From Lachnospiraceae bacterium (GTDB lineage: Bacteria > Bacillota > Clostridia > Lachnospirales > Lachnospiraceae): a stretch of 64,000 nucleotides of DNA. The DNA lies in NCBI GenBank assembly GCA_017561085.1, contig JAFZDQ010000127.1, positions 1 through 64,000 on the forward strand, in the 5' to 3' direction. The notes under the pieces are model-generated. The model saw only the letters and a program-made list of their open reading frames with translations, was not told the origin of the DNA and ran no database searches. Each line of letters begins with the position of its first letter. The first letter of the stretch is position 1. A program made the translations under genes and the position numbers. Positions 1-7,820 of the stretch are shown piece by piece.

Positions 1-132
1 ATAAAATAAGCCCTTTAGGGCTTGGCGGGTAAGCGATGTTGCGGCTGGCGAGCCTTTCGATGAGTCTTTAGACTCCAGTGCCGGTAATAGCCCCTTATAG
101 GGGCAGAGCAAACCACCGGCTAAGCCGGTGGT
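1..132 (+). mobile_element. Probable right end of an IS200/IS605-type element
   Basis: This non-coding stretch is packed with short hairpins: CCCTTTAGGG near 12-21, GCCCC/GGGGC around 90-104, and a perfect 9-bp stem ACCACCGGC/GCCGGTGGT at 112-120/124-132 with a TAA loop. This kind of terminal hairpin, preceded by a structured RNA-like region, is typical of the tnpB-side end of IS200/IS605 elements, where the guide RNA lies. No transposase or tnpB reading frame is present in the window; it would lie to the left. The boundary at about 132 is inferred from where the neighbouring gene's sequence seems to stop. A simple terminator is the alternative; five T follow the hairpin on the plus strand. 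Confidence 0.42.
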
Positions 133-1255
133 GCTGATTTTTCCGCTTCTTGAATTCCTCTGCTACAGGGTCTGTCATCTGATATACCCGTACCCATTCC
201 TTGGTGCCGTCAACTTTTTCGGCTTCGCTTCTGTTTTTGTACAAAAATTGGGACAGGGCATAGCAGTCAATCCAGATTTCGTTATTGCCTTCCTTTTGGG
301 ATTCGTCAAAAATCAGCTGAAGTCCCCAGTGCAGGTGGACGGTATCAATATTGTTGGTGTTTTCTTTGGTGCTGTAGCCGGTGTGACCCATATAGCCGAT
401 GACATCGCCGGCAGTGACCACGCTGCCTTCTTCCAGATTTAGGGCATAAGGATAATTTTGGCGAAGGTGGGCGTAGTAGTAGTAGCGTTTCCCGTCAAAG
501 CTGCGGATGCCGATGCGCCAGCCGCCGTACTGATTCCAGCCCAGCGCTTCCACATAGCCGGACTCGATTGCGATGATAGGGGTACCTACCTGACCCATCA
601 TGTCATGGCCCAGGTGCTGCCTTTTGTAACCGTAGCTGCGGGAGGAACCGAAATCATCATAATCGGAGTAAGGGAATCCCTTTGCAATAGGGGAAAAGGC
701 CTTCAGACCGTAGACCTTTTTAAGGACAGGTTTTCCTGTTTCGTCCGGCTGCTCGATTTCATATTCTCCCACCATGCCGCCAAGCACCGCTTCATAGGCC
801 TCCAGATAATAATTGTAATACTTCATATCCTTTGTCAGCTCATCCAGAGAGCTTTTTTTATCGGTCAGCTGGTCTGCCAGTTTTTGGAGAGTGACGATAC
901 TGTGATTGTCAAAAGAGCCGCCGCCTTTGGCGCCTGCATAAGCAAGCAGCTCAATCCAGTTTAGATGCACTTCTTTATCATAACTGGTTACGTCCAGCTC
1001 GTAAGCCTTGGACAAAGCTTCAGCGGTGATATTGAAGTCTACCCATTTGATATATTCTCCGTCGGCACTATTTGCCACCTCGATGGCACTTTCTGTTTTT
1101 GGACGCGGCATTCCGTATTCCGAAGTTTTTGCTCCTGTTTTAAGAAGGAGGCTGCCCAAAATGCAGATGCAGACAAAGAAAAGAAGCAGTAACAGGAAAC
1201 GGGTTACCGGAGAGGTGCATTTATGTGATTTGGTTGCAGGATGATTTGTTTTCAT
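95..1255 (-). CDS. Membrane-anchored M23 family metallopeptidase
   Basis: A 386-residue protein with one N-terminal membrane segment (about residues 18-40) and an extracytoplasmic C-terminal LytM/M23 domain. The zinc ligands are visible as HLGHD near residue 213 and HLHWG near 310, with the usual glycine-rich beta-sheet (GTPIIAIESGYVEALG) between them. M23 enzymes cleave peptidoglycan cross-bridges or stems, so a role in wall remodelling is likely. The last dozen codons, after KKRKNQ, are read out of the hairpins of the neighbouring mobile-element end, so the natural C terminus has probably been replaced; the catalytic domain is complete. It is divergent from the next gene. No strong ribosome binding site was seen ahead of the start. 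Confidence 0.85.
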   Translation of the reverse strand: MKTNHPATKSHKCTSPVTRFLLLLLFFVCICILGSLLLKTGAKTSEYGMPRPKTESAIEVANSADGEYIKWVDFNITAEALSKAYELDVTSYDKEVHLNWIELLAYAGAKGGGSFDNHSIVTLQKLADQLTDKKSSLDELTKDMKYYNYYLEAYEAVLGGMVGEYEIEQPDETGKPVLKKVYGLKAFSPIAKGFPYSDYDDFGSSRSYGYKRQHLGHDMMGQVGTPIIAIESGYVEALGWNQYGGWRIGIRSFDGKRYYYYAHLRQNYPYALNLEEGSVVTAGDVIGYMGHTGYSTKENTNNIDTVHLHWGLQLIFDESQKEGNNEIWIDCYALSQFLYKNRSEAEKVDGTKEWVRVYQMTDPVAEEFKKRKNQHHRLSRWFALPL

Positions 1256-1349
1256 ATCAGATGGATACTTTCTTTGTGGGTTAACGTATTTTATGCAGAA
1301 AAAAACAGAATATCCCTATTGAAAACAGGTGAATACTTACTTTTTGGAA

Positions 1350-1378
1350 TTGTGTTTCCGATAAATGACATATATAAT
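1350..1378 (+). promoter_or_regulatory. Promoter of the HD-GYP gene
   Basis: TTGTGT at 1350-1355 and a perfect TATAAT at 1373-1378 are separated by 17 bases and lie about 50 bases before the start codon. Confidence 0.6.
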
Positions 1379-1426
1379 AGTAATTAACCGGAGACTATTT
1401 ACGTGAAAGATAAATGAGGTGTGCAA

Positions 1427-3106
1427 ATGACAGCCTACTATATTGTGATGTCTGTGTTGGCATTAATAAACTTATTCGGATTTTTGATGTTTTTCCGTGA
1501 GAGAAAAATTAATTATTATATTCTTGCCATGCTTGCTATTATGGCAGTCAGTAATGCAGGGAATTTGTTGATGGCAGTAGCAGATACCTTGGAGGAGGCC
1601 TATATGGCCAAAAAGATATATTATGTAGGCGGCTGTTTCATCCCTCCCGTTATACTGATTATTATTATTAAGTTGTGTAATATCAGTGTGAAAAAGTGGA
1701 TAGAGAATATTTTGTATTTTTACAGTTTTGTAGTATACGGAATGGTTCTGACCATCGGTTACAGTCCCATATATTACAAAAGTGCGAGCCTGGTAAGTGA
1801 TGGAACAAGGAAGGTTTTTGTGCCGGAATACGGATTTGGGCATAATTTCTTTTATGTGCTTTTGTACGGATATTTATTCATTGGAATTATCATTCTGCTG
1901 TATAGTCTGAAGAATGAGAATCAGATATCCTGGAAAAATCTGTGGGCGTTGATTGGAATTGAAATGTGTACCATAGTGCTTTTCCTGGTAGGCAGGTTTG
2001 TCAATGTGCCTATCGAACTGACTCCTGTTATGTATGTACTGGATGGGTGGATTTTGCTGTATCTTTGTAAGCATGTGGCGATGTATAACCTGGAGGACAA
2101 TATCATCAGTTCCTTAAGTAAGCTGGAGCGTTACGGATATATTATGTTCGATAAACGCAGGAATTACCTGGGAGCGAATAAGTTGGCGAAGGAAATCCTG
2201 CCGCAGCTGGAGTTTTGTAAGATTGACAGACCGATTATTGATTACGATACACTTGCCTTTTTAAAAACAGAGTTAGATGAGTACGAGAAGACGGGAGATA
2301 CTTCGTTTACCCTGCATAAAGGGGAAGAACATTTTGAAGGCCATATCAGTGAAACCTGGTATGCGGACAAAGCGGTTGGCTATCTTTTTGAAATTGAAAA
2401 TGATACGGATAAGTACAAATATACCAATCTGCTTGCTGCCTATAACGAGCAGCTGAAGGATGAGGTCGAAGAAAAAACGGAAAATATCCGCAACATGCAG
2501 GCCCAGATCCTTCTCGGAATGGCCGATATGCTGGAAAACAGAGACGGCAATACCGGCGGCCATATTAAGCGTACCAGTCACGTGGTTGAAATCCTGATTG
2601 ATACCATCAAAGAGAATGGAATCCTGCAGCTGGAGGATAAGTTTTGTAAGGCTGTGATTAAGGCCGCGCCCATGCATGATTTGGGCAAAATCGGTGTGGA
2701 TGACCAGATTCTCAGAAAACCCGCCCGTCTTACCAGGGAAGAATTTGCCATTATGAAGACCCACGCGGTAAAGAGCGGCGAGCTGATCGAGAGTATTTTG
2801 CGGGGGATGGAAGAGGATTACTTTGTGGATATTGCGGAGAATATGGGCAGACATCACCATGAAAAGTGGAACGGTGACGGATACCCGGACGGCCTGAAAG
2901 GCGAGGAGATTCCTTTAGAGGCGCGGATTATGGCCATTGCCGATGTGTATGATGCGCTGGTAAGTAAGCGCTGCTACAAGGAGGCCATGAGCTTTGCAAA
3001 TGCAAGTACGGTTATGTTAGAATCCATGGGCAGTCATTTTGACCCGCAGATGGAAGAAGTGTTCCTAAAGAGTAGGGAGAAGCTGGAAGAGTATTATTCG
3101 TTGTAG
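1427..3106 (+). CDS. Membrane HD-GYP domain cyclic-di-GMP phosphodiesterase
   Basis: The N-terminal half (about residues 1-215) carries seven or so hydrophobic segments resembling the 7TM sensor region found on some histidine kinases. A PAS-like stretch and a short coiled coil (about 325-365) follow, then a C-terminal HD-GYP domain. The HD pair is in HDLGKIGV near residue 416, with HHHEKWNGDGYP near 476-487, so all signature residues are intact. HD-GYP enzymes hydrolyse c-di-GMP to pGpG or GMP. The ATG at 1427 is preferred over an in-frame GTG at 1421 because GAGGTG lies 5 bases before it. The gene is monocistronic with its own promoter; the signal sensed is unknown. Confidence 0.88.
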   Translation: MTAYYIVMSVLALINLFGFLMFFRERKINYYILAMLAIMAVSNAGNLLMAVADTLEEAYMAKKIYYVGGCFIPPVILIIIIKLCNISVKKWIENILYFYSFVVYGMVLTIGYSPIYYKSASLVSDGTRKVFVPEYGFGHNFFYVLLYGYLFIGIIILLYSLKNENQISWKNLWALIGIEMCTIVLFLVGRFVNVPIELTPVMYVLDGWILLYLCKHVAMYNLEDNIISSLSKLERYGYIMFDKRRNYLGANKLAKEILPQLEFCKIDRPIIDYDTLAFLKTELDEYEKTGDTSFTLHKGEEHFEGHISETWYADKAVGYLFEIENDTDKYKYTNLLAAYNEQLKDEVEEKTENIRNMQAQILLGMADMLENRDGNTGGHIKRTSHVVEILIDTIKENGILQLEDKFCKAVIKAAPMHDLGKIGVDDQILRKPARLTREEFAIMKTHAVKSGELIESILRGMEEDYFVDIAENMGRHHHEKWNGDGYPDGLKGEEIPLEARIMAIADVYDALVSKRCYKEAMSFANASTVMLESMGSHFDPQMEEVFLKSREKLEEYYSL

Positions 3107-3173
3107 GAAGCAGGGGACTTTTTATGTAATTCTGAGGGTTTTGAAAGAATTGACAGATTTTATAAAATGTTTC

Positions 3174-3202
3174 TTGACAATTAATTAACAATATGATAGT
3201 AT
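3174..3202 (+). promoter_or_regulatory. Promoter of the riboswitch-hflKC transcript
   Basis: A consensus TTGACA at 3174-3179 and TAGTAT at 3197-3202 with a 17-base spacer. Transcription would start about 3209, just before the riboswitch. Confidence 0.6.
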
Positions 3203-3210
3203 ACATACAT

Positions 3211-3319
3211 CAAATAAAAGGGAGTAGCTGATACCGTAAGGTAAATTCGAACCGTCAGAACGATGGCGACATCCGATTCGAATCAGTAGCGAACATGACT
3301 GTAGCAAGACTTTTATTGT
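3211..3319 (+). promoter_or_regulatory. yybP-ykoY (Mn2+) riboswitch aptamer
   Basis: The segment carries the hallmarks of the yybP-ykoY family: GGGAGTAGC just inside the 5' side of P1, a GTAA-capped hairpin (ACCGTAAGGT), CCGTCA, GGCGACATC, and the 3' element GCAAGACTTTTATT. P1 forms between AATAAAA (3213-3219) and TTTTATT (3311-3317). The 3' strand of P1 also belongs to the following terminator stem, so ligand binding would favour antitermination, the usual logic of this Mn2+-sensing class. Family assignment is from motif recognition, not a covariance search. Confidence 0.8.
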
Positions 3320-3347
3320 AGCGTAAGCTACGATAAAAGTCTTTTTT
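3307..3347 (+). terminator. Riboswitch expression-platform terminator
   Basis: A 16-bp stem (3307-3322 with 3327-3342, one G-T pair) capped by GTAA and followed by six T. Its 5' arm overlaps the 3' strand of riboswitch P1, so the two structures exclude each other. Confidence 0.8.
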
Positions 3348-3490
3348 GCTTCATAGGAATTTCCTATGAAGCAAAAAAGAAAGGATGCGCAGCTCGCGGC
3401 AAGGAATTCAATTGCTTCGCAATACCGCTCGCGCGCCGGGAATCCGGCATGCAGGATTCCCTTTCATAAAAGACTTTTATGTAGCTTACG
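3321..3490. repeat. Inverted repeat enclosing repeat copy A
   Basis: The terminator's 3' half (3321-3342, CGTAAGCTAC then ATAAAAGTCT) recurs inverted at 3471-3490 (AGACTTTTAT then GTAGCTTACG) with one base bulged. The two arms enclose repeat copy A. A further 8-bp hairpin, GGGAATCC/GGATTCCC, lies inside near 3438-3461. In RNA the downstream arm could compete for the terminator's 3' strand. Confidence 0.65.
3341..3437. repeat. Dispersed structured repeat, copy A
   Basis: Two parts. The first is a perfect 39-base palindrome (19-base arms 3341-3359 and 3361-3379, one central T) built around TTCATAGGAATTTCCTATGA. The second, at 3384-3437, begins GATGCGCAGCTCGCGGCAAG, contains a small hairpin (ATTGC-TTC-GCAAT) and ends CCGCTCGCGCGC. 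A second full copy lies at 11825-11913 and a palindrome-only relative at 27277-27301. Differences between copies preserve pairing. It sits directly on the T-run of a terminator, as does the other full copy. Confidence 0.75.
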
Positions 3491-3520
3491 GAAAATCAGA
3501 AAGAAGAAGGAGGAATTATT

Positions 3521-4573
3521 ATGTTCCAGAGAAAAGACCAAAACATTTATGACCAGCCCACAGGAAAGGGCAAAGAAATTTTACCGAAATTAGGAAAAGG
3601 CTTCGGGGTATTCGTTGCAATCATTTTTGCCTTGATTGTACTGGGAAACAGCTTTTATTCCTTAAAGGAAAATGAGTACGCGGTACTCACCACCTTTGGC
3701 GTACCCAAGGTGGAAGAGGATTCCGGTATTCACGGAAAAATACCTTTCGTACAGGAATTAAATAAGGTACCCAAAACCATCAACGGTTTTCCTATCGGAT
3801 ACAATTCCGAAACCGGTGAATCCATCGCCAAGGAATCCTTTATGATTACCAGGGATTATAACTTTGTAAACGTAGATTTTTATGTAGAATACAGGGTCAC
3901 AGACCCCATGAAATATTTATATGCATCCGAAACACCGGTATCCATCTTAAAGAACCTGACACAGAGCTATATCCGTGACACCATCGGTCTTTATGATGTA
4001 GACAGTGTCATCACCACCGGTAAGAGCGAAATCCAGGCCTCCATCAAGGAAAAAATCATTACCAGACTGGAGCAGGAGGACATCGGTATCCAGTTAGTAA
4101 ATATTACCATCCAGGATGCAGAGCCCCCTACCCAGGAAGTAATCAATGCCTTCAAAAACGTGGAAAATGCAAAGCAGGGTAAGGAAACCTCCATTAACAA
4201 GGCAAACCAGAAGAGAAACGAAGAAATTCCCGCAGCCAGAGCACTGGTGGATGAAACCTTAAAAACAGCGCAGGCACAGGCGGAAGAACGGATCAACGAG
4301 GCGAAAGGACAGACCGCCAGATTAAACGAATTATATGCAGAGTATCAGAAATATCCGTTAATTACCAAGCAGAGAATGTTCTACGAAACCATGGAAGAAA
4401 TTTTACCCGACATGAAAGTGATTGTAGAAAATTCAAACGGCAGTACCCAGACCATGCTTCCTTTGGAAAGTTTTGCGGACTTAAGCGGCGCGGCAGCAGG
4501 GAATGATACACCTGTAGTATCCTATGATGTGCAGGATTATCAGCAGCCTGCGCAGGATGAAGCGGCAGAATAA
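3521..4573 (+). CDS. hflK: HflK-like SPFH/prohibitin-domain membrane protein
   Basis: A 350-residue protein with a short cytoplasmic N terminus, one membrane helix (about residues 26-47), an SPFH/band-7 domain (about 48-230), an Ala/Glu/Lys-rich coiled coil (about 230-275) and a polar C-terminal tail. This is the architecture of HflK. In other bacteria HflK and HflC form a large membrane ring around the FtsH protease and limit its action. It starts at ATG 3521 behind AGGAGG. hflC follows 85 bases later, as usual for the pair. The transcript begins with a manganese riboswitch, which would be unusual control for this family. No ftsH gene is nearby. Confidence 0.85.
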   Translation: MFQRKDQNIYDQPTGKGKEILPKLGKGFGVFVAIIFALIVLGNSFYSLKENEYAVLTTFGVPKVEEDSGIHGKIPFVQELNKVPKTINGFPIGYNSETGESIAKESFMITRDYNFVNVDFYVEYRVTDPMKYLYASETPVSILKNLTQSYIRDTIGLYDVDSVITTGKSEIQASIKEKIITRLEQEDIGIQLVNITIQDAEPPTQEVINAFKNVENAKQGKETSINKANQKRNEEIPAARALVDETLKTAQAQAEERINEAKGQTARLNELYAEYQKYPLITKQRMFYETMEEILPDMKVIVENSNGSTQTMLPLESFADLSGAAAGNDTPVVSYDVQDYQQPAQDEAAE

Positions 4574-4658
4574 AGCGCTTTTGCGAAGATGCAATCAGCA
4601 AAGAAGCATTCGGCGGAAGAGCCGGTCATAGGAAAATCACAGAAAAGAGGATAATGAT

Positions 4659-5522
4659 ATGAAGAAGAATAAATGGATTGTAGCTTTTATTTTATTAATC
4701 GGTATCTATATTGTGACAAACTCTGCCATGGTAGTTACCTATCCCAACGAGTTTACCGTTATCAAGCAGTTCGGAAAAATCGTGGACATCAGGGAAGAAG
4801 CGGGCCTGAGCTTTAAGGTACCCGTAATCCAGAGCGCGGAAAAGATTCAGAACGAAGTTTTACTTTATGACCTTGCAGTCAGTGATGTCATGACCAAGGA
4901 TAAAAAGTCCATGATTGCAGACTGTTTTGCCCTTTGGAGAATTGACAATCCCCAGAAGTATACCCAGACCTTAAGTGCCCAGAAGAGTAATGCGGAGTTC
5001 CGTATCGACACCATCGTCTATAACAGTCTGAAAAACGTCATCAGTAGCATGAGCCAGGAAGAAGTTATCAGCGGACGTGACGGAGAACTGACCGCAGCCA
5101 TTATGGCAAACATCGGCGATACCCTTTCCCAGTACGGAATCAAGCTTCTGGCAGTAGAAACCAAGTCCCTGGATTTACCGGATGAAAATAAGGACGCGGT
5201 ATATGAAAGAATGATTTCCGAGCGTAACAATATTGCGGCTACCTACAAGGCGGAAGGTAATGAGGAAGCCAAGGAAATTTCCAACAAAACCAAGGCGGAA
5301 ATCATCGTTATGCAGTCGGAAGCGGATGCCCAGGCAGCGGAGATTATCGCTAAGGGTGAGGCGGAGTATATGAGAATTTTAAGCGATGCTTATAATGACC
5401 CGGAAAAGGCGGATTTCTACCTGTTCTTACGTTCCCTGGATGCTGCCAAAGCAACCATGAAGGGCAATAACAAGACACTGATTATTGATGAGACTTCACC
5501 CATTGCACAGATTTTTTACTAA
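4659..5522 (+). CDS. hflC: HflC-like SPFH/prohibitin-domain membrane protein
   Basis: A 287-residue partner of the preceding gene with an N-terminal membrane helix (about residues 5-24), a band-7 domain with the HflC-type opening YPNEFTVIKQFGKIV, and a C-terminal helical region (about 180-250) including AKGEAEYMRILSDAY, characteristic of HflC. The pair is expected to assemble as a hetero-oligomeric ring in the cytoplasmic membrane. It is co-transcribed with hflK and there is no obvious terminator before the next promoter at 5558. Confidence 0.87.
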   Translation: MKKNKWIVAFILLIGIYIVTNSAMVVTYPNEFTVIKQFGKIVDIREEAGLSFKVPVIQSAEKIQNEVLLYDLAVSDVMTKDKKSMIADCFALWRIDNPQKYTQTLSAQKSNAEFRIDTIVYNSLKNVISSMSQEEVISGRDGELTAAIMANIGDTLSQYGIKLLAVETKSLDLPDENKDAVYERMISERNNIAATYKAEGNEEAKEISNKTKAEIIVMQSEADAQAAEIIAKGEAEYMRILSDAYNDPEKADFYLFLRSLDAAKATMKGNNKTLIIDETSPIAQIFY

Positions 5523-5557
5523 ATTGTATTTTTTTCAGAAATAGCATATGTAATGGA

Positions 5558-5586
5558 TTGCAAAAATAATAGCCCTATGTTATAAT
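5558..5586 (+). promoter_or_regulatory. Promoter of the butyrate operon
   Basis: TTGCAA (5558-5563) and a perfect TATAAT (5581-5586) separated by 17 bases. This is a strong promoter, consistent with high expression of the central butyrate genes. Confidence 0.75.
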
Positions 5587-5593
5587 GAAAATG

Positions 5594-5627
5594 TTCGCAA
5601 TGATAAAAAATTAACAATCATTGCGAA
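5594..5627 (+). promoter_or_regulatory. Predicted Rex operator within an 11-bp inverted repeat
   Basis: An 11-bp perfect inverted repeat (5594-5604 and 5617-5627) starts just after the -10 box. Its loop and inner edge contain ATGATAA-AAAA-TTAACAA (5600-5617), which matches the clostridial Rex consensus TTGTTAA-N4-TTAACAA at 12 of 14 half-site positions. Rex is the NADH/NAD+-responsive repressor of fermentation genes and is known to bind upstream of thl and crt in Clostridium acetobutylicum. The position over the transcription start would block initiation. Confidence 0.6.
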
Positions 5628-5668
5628 GGCAAAAAAACAGTTAATTTTTTAGACGGAGGAAAGAGATA

Positions 5669-6853
5669 ATGGCAAAGAAAGTAGTTTTAGCCGGCGCATG
5701 CCGTACTGCTATCGGCACCATGGGCGGATCCTTAAGCACAACACCCGCTGCAGACCTTGGTGCAATCGTAATTAAAGAAGCTTTAAACAGAGCAGGTGTA
5801 GCACCTGAACAGGTTGACCAGGTTTATATGGGTTGTGTAATCCAGGCCGGTCAGGGACAGAACGTTGCACGTCAGGCATCCATCAAGGCTGGACTTCCCA
5901 TCGAAGTACCTGCAGTTACCATGAACGTTGTTTGCGGTTCCGGTCTTAACTGTGTTAACCAGGCTGCACAGATGATTATGGCAGGAGATGCTGATATCGT
6001 AGTTGCAGGTGGTATGGAAAACATGTCCATGGCTCCTTACGCTATGCCTCAGGCTCGTTTCGGTTATAGAATGAACAATGGTACTTTAGTAGATACCATG
6101 GTAAATGATGCACTTTGGGATGCATTCAACAACTATCACATGATTCAGACTGCTGACAACATTTGTGTTGAATGGGGTCTTACACGTGAAGAACTTGATG
6201 AGTTTGCTCTTAAGAGCCAGCAGAAGGCTGAAGCAGCTCAGGCAAGCGGTGCATTTGATGCAGAAATCGTTCCCGTAATGGTTAAGAAGAAAAAAGAAAT
6301 GGTTGAATTCAAGGTAGACGAAGGTCCTCGTGCCGGAACTACTATTGAAGGTCTTGCTAAACTTCGTGCAATTAACAAAGACGGTTTCGTTACAGCTGGT
6401 AACGCTTCCGGTATCAATGACGGTGCAGCAGCAATCGTTGTTATGAGCGAAGAAAAAGCAAAAGAATTAGGCGTTAAGCCCATGGCTACTTTCGTAGCAG
6501 GCGGACTTGCAGGCTGCCGTCCCGAAGTTATGGGTATCGGTCCTGTTTACTCCACCAAGAAGGTTATGGAAAAAGCAGGCATGAAGATCGAAGACTTCGA
6601 TATCATCGAAGCAAACGAAGCTTTCGCAGCACAGTCTATCGCAGTAGGTAAGGACCTCGGAATCGATGTTGATAAGCAGCTTAACCCCAATGGTGGTGCT
6701 ATCGCATTAGGACATCCCGTAGGTGCTTCCGGATGCCGTATCCTTGTTACACTGCTTCATGAAATGCAGGCTAAGGGTGCTAAGACCGGTCTTGCAACAC
6801 TTTGTATCGGCGGCGGTATGGGTTGCTCCACTATCGTTAAGATCGAAGACTAA
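5669..6853 (+). CDS. thlA: Acetyl-CoA acetyltransferase (thiolase)
   Basis: A 394-residue biosynthetic thiolase condensing two acetyl-CoA to acetoacetyl-CoA, the first step of butyrate formation. The acyl-accepting cysteine lies in [10 protein letters not shown] (about residue 89). The [10 protein letters not shown] histidine (about 349) and the C-terminal CIGGGMGCS cysteine (about 379) complete the active site. Length is normal. Start ATG 5669 follows GGAGG. It is first in the operon and separated from crt by 159 bases that contain a stable hairpin. Codon use is strongly biased, as for a highly expressed gene. Confidence 0.95.
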   Translation: MAKKVVLAGACRTAIGTMGGSLSTTPAADLGAIVIKEALNRAGVAPEQVDQVYMGCVIQAGQGQNVARQASIKAGLPIEVPAVTMNVVCGSGLNCVNQAAQMIMAGDADIVVAGGMENMSMAPYAMPQARFGYRMNNGTLVDTMVNDALWDAFNNYHMIQTADNICVEWGLTREELDEFALKSQQKAEAAQASGAFDAEIVPVMVKKKKEMVEFKVDEGPRAGTTIEGLAKLRAINKDGFVTAGNASGINDGAAAIVVMSEEKAKELGVKPMATFVAGGLAGCRPEVMGIGPVYSTKKVMEKAGMKIEDFDIIEANEAFAAQSIAVGKDLGIDVDKQLNPNGGAIALGHPVGASGCRILVTLLHEMQAKGAKTGLATLCIGGGMGCSTIVKIED

Positions 6854-6872
6854 TTTAGAACATTAAAATAAG

Positions 6873-6906
6873 GATAAGCAGGCTTAAATTTTTAGGTCTG
6901 CTTATC
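6873..6906 (+). other. Intergenic hairpin between thl and crt
   Basis: A perfect 9-bp stem, GATAAGCAG (6873-6881) with CTGCTTATC (6898-6906), closes a 16-base AT-rich loop. No T-run follows, so it is more likely an mRNA processing or 3'-protection element than a terminator. Confidence 0.55.
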
Positions 6907-7012
6907 AGAATGTTTAGAACTATGTGAATAACAGGGCTGAAACTGCTTCTTTTACCAAAGATAAGTGCAGAACTGTCCTGAAAACTAATAAAAAGAAAAG
7001 GAGTTTACGACA

Positions 7013-7798
7013 ATGGAATTTATCGTATACGAACAGAAAGGTGCATACGGCGTAATCACCATCAACCGTGAAAGAGCATTAAATGCACTGAATTCCCAGG
7101 TTCTTGAAGAACTTGATGCAACACTTGATGCAGTGAATCTTGACGAAGTAAGATGCCTTATCTTAACAGGTGCAGGCCAGAAATCTTTCGTAGCAGGTGC
7201 TGATATCGGTGAAATGAGTACTCTTACCAAGGCAGAAGGCGAAGCTTTCGGCAAGAAGGGTAATGACGTATTCCGTAAATTAGAAGTATTCCCTATCCCC
7301 GTAATTGCTGCAATCAACGGATTTGCATTAGGCGGCGGATGTGAAATCGCTATGAGCTGTGATATCAGAATCTGTTCTGACAACGCAGTATTCGGACAGC
7401 CTGAAGTTGGTCTCGGAATCACACCCGGTTTCGGTGGTACACAGAGACTTGCTCGTCTTGTAGGCGCAGGTATGGCGAAGCAGATGATTTATACAGCAAG
7501 AAACATCAAGGCTGACGAAGCATTCAGAATCGGTCTTGTAAATGCAATCTATACACAGGAAGAATTAATGCCCGCAGCTGAAAAGATGGCAGCAGGTATC
7601 GCTAAGAACGCTCCCATTGCAGTTCGTAACTGCAAGAAAGCAATCAACGAAGGTCTTGACGCATCAATGGACGCAGCTATCGTTATCGAAGAAAAACTCT
7701 TTGGCGACTGCTTCGAAACAGAAGACCAGCAGTATGGTATGGCATTCTTCTTAGACAAGAACAAAGAAAAAGTAAAAGAACCTTTCAAAAACAAATAA
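7013..7798 (+). CDS. crt: 3-hydroxybutyryl-CoA dehydratase (crotonase)
   Basis: A 261-residue enoyl-CoA hydratase-family enzyme that dehydrates 3-hydroxybutyryl-CoA to crotonyl-CoA. The oxyanion-hole segment AGADIGEM (about 62-69) and the two catalytic glutamates, in GGGCEIAMSCD (about 107-117) and PEVGLGITPGFGG (about 131-143), are present. Length is typical. An AAGGAG site lies upstream of the start. It is second in the butyrate cluster and 22 bases ahead of hbd. Confidence 0.95.
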   Translation: MEFIVYEQKGAYGVITINRERALNALNSQVLEELDATLDAVNLDEVRCLILTGAGQKSFVAGADIGEMSTLTKAEGEAFGKKGNDVFRKLEVFPIPVIAAINGFALGGGCEIAMSCDIRICSDNAVFGQPEVGLGITPGFGGTQRLARLVGAGMAKQMIYTARNIKADEAFRIGLVNAIYTQEELMPAAEKMAAGIAKNAPIAVRNCKKAINEGLDASMDAAIVIEEKLFGDCFETEDQQYGMAFFLDKNKEKVKEPFKNK

Positions 7799-7820
7799 AA
7801 ATTTTTAAGGAGGAACTACA

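Noticed and set aside
128..1244. Several open frames on the plus strand opposite the M23 gene
   Set aside because: They are antisense to a clear peptidase, have no ribosome binding sites and no recognisable domains.
3366..3593. A 75-codon frame across repeat copy A
   Set aside because: It is made of the palindromic repeat and runs out of frame into hflK; there is no ribosome binding site.
6985..7794. Antisense frames opposite crt
   Set aside because: They are shadows produced by the biased codon use of the butyrate genes; the same occurs opposite thl, hbd and etfA.
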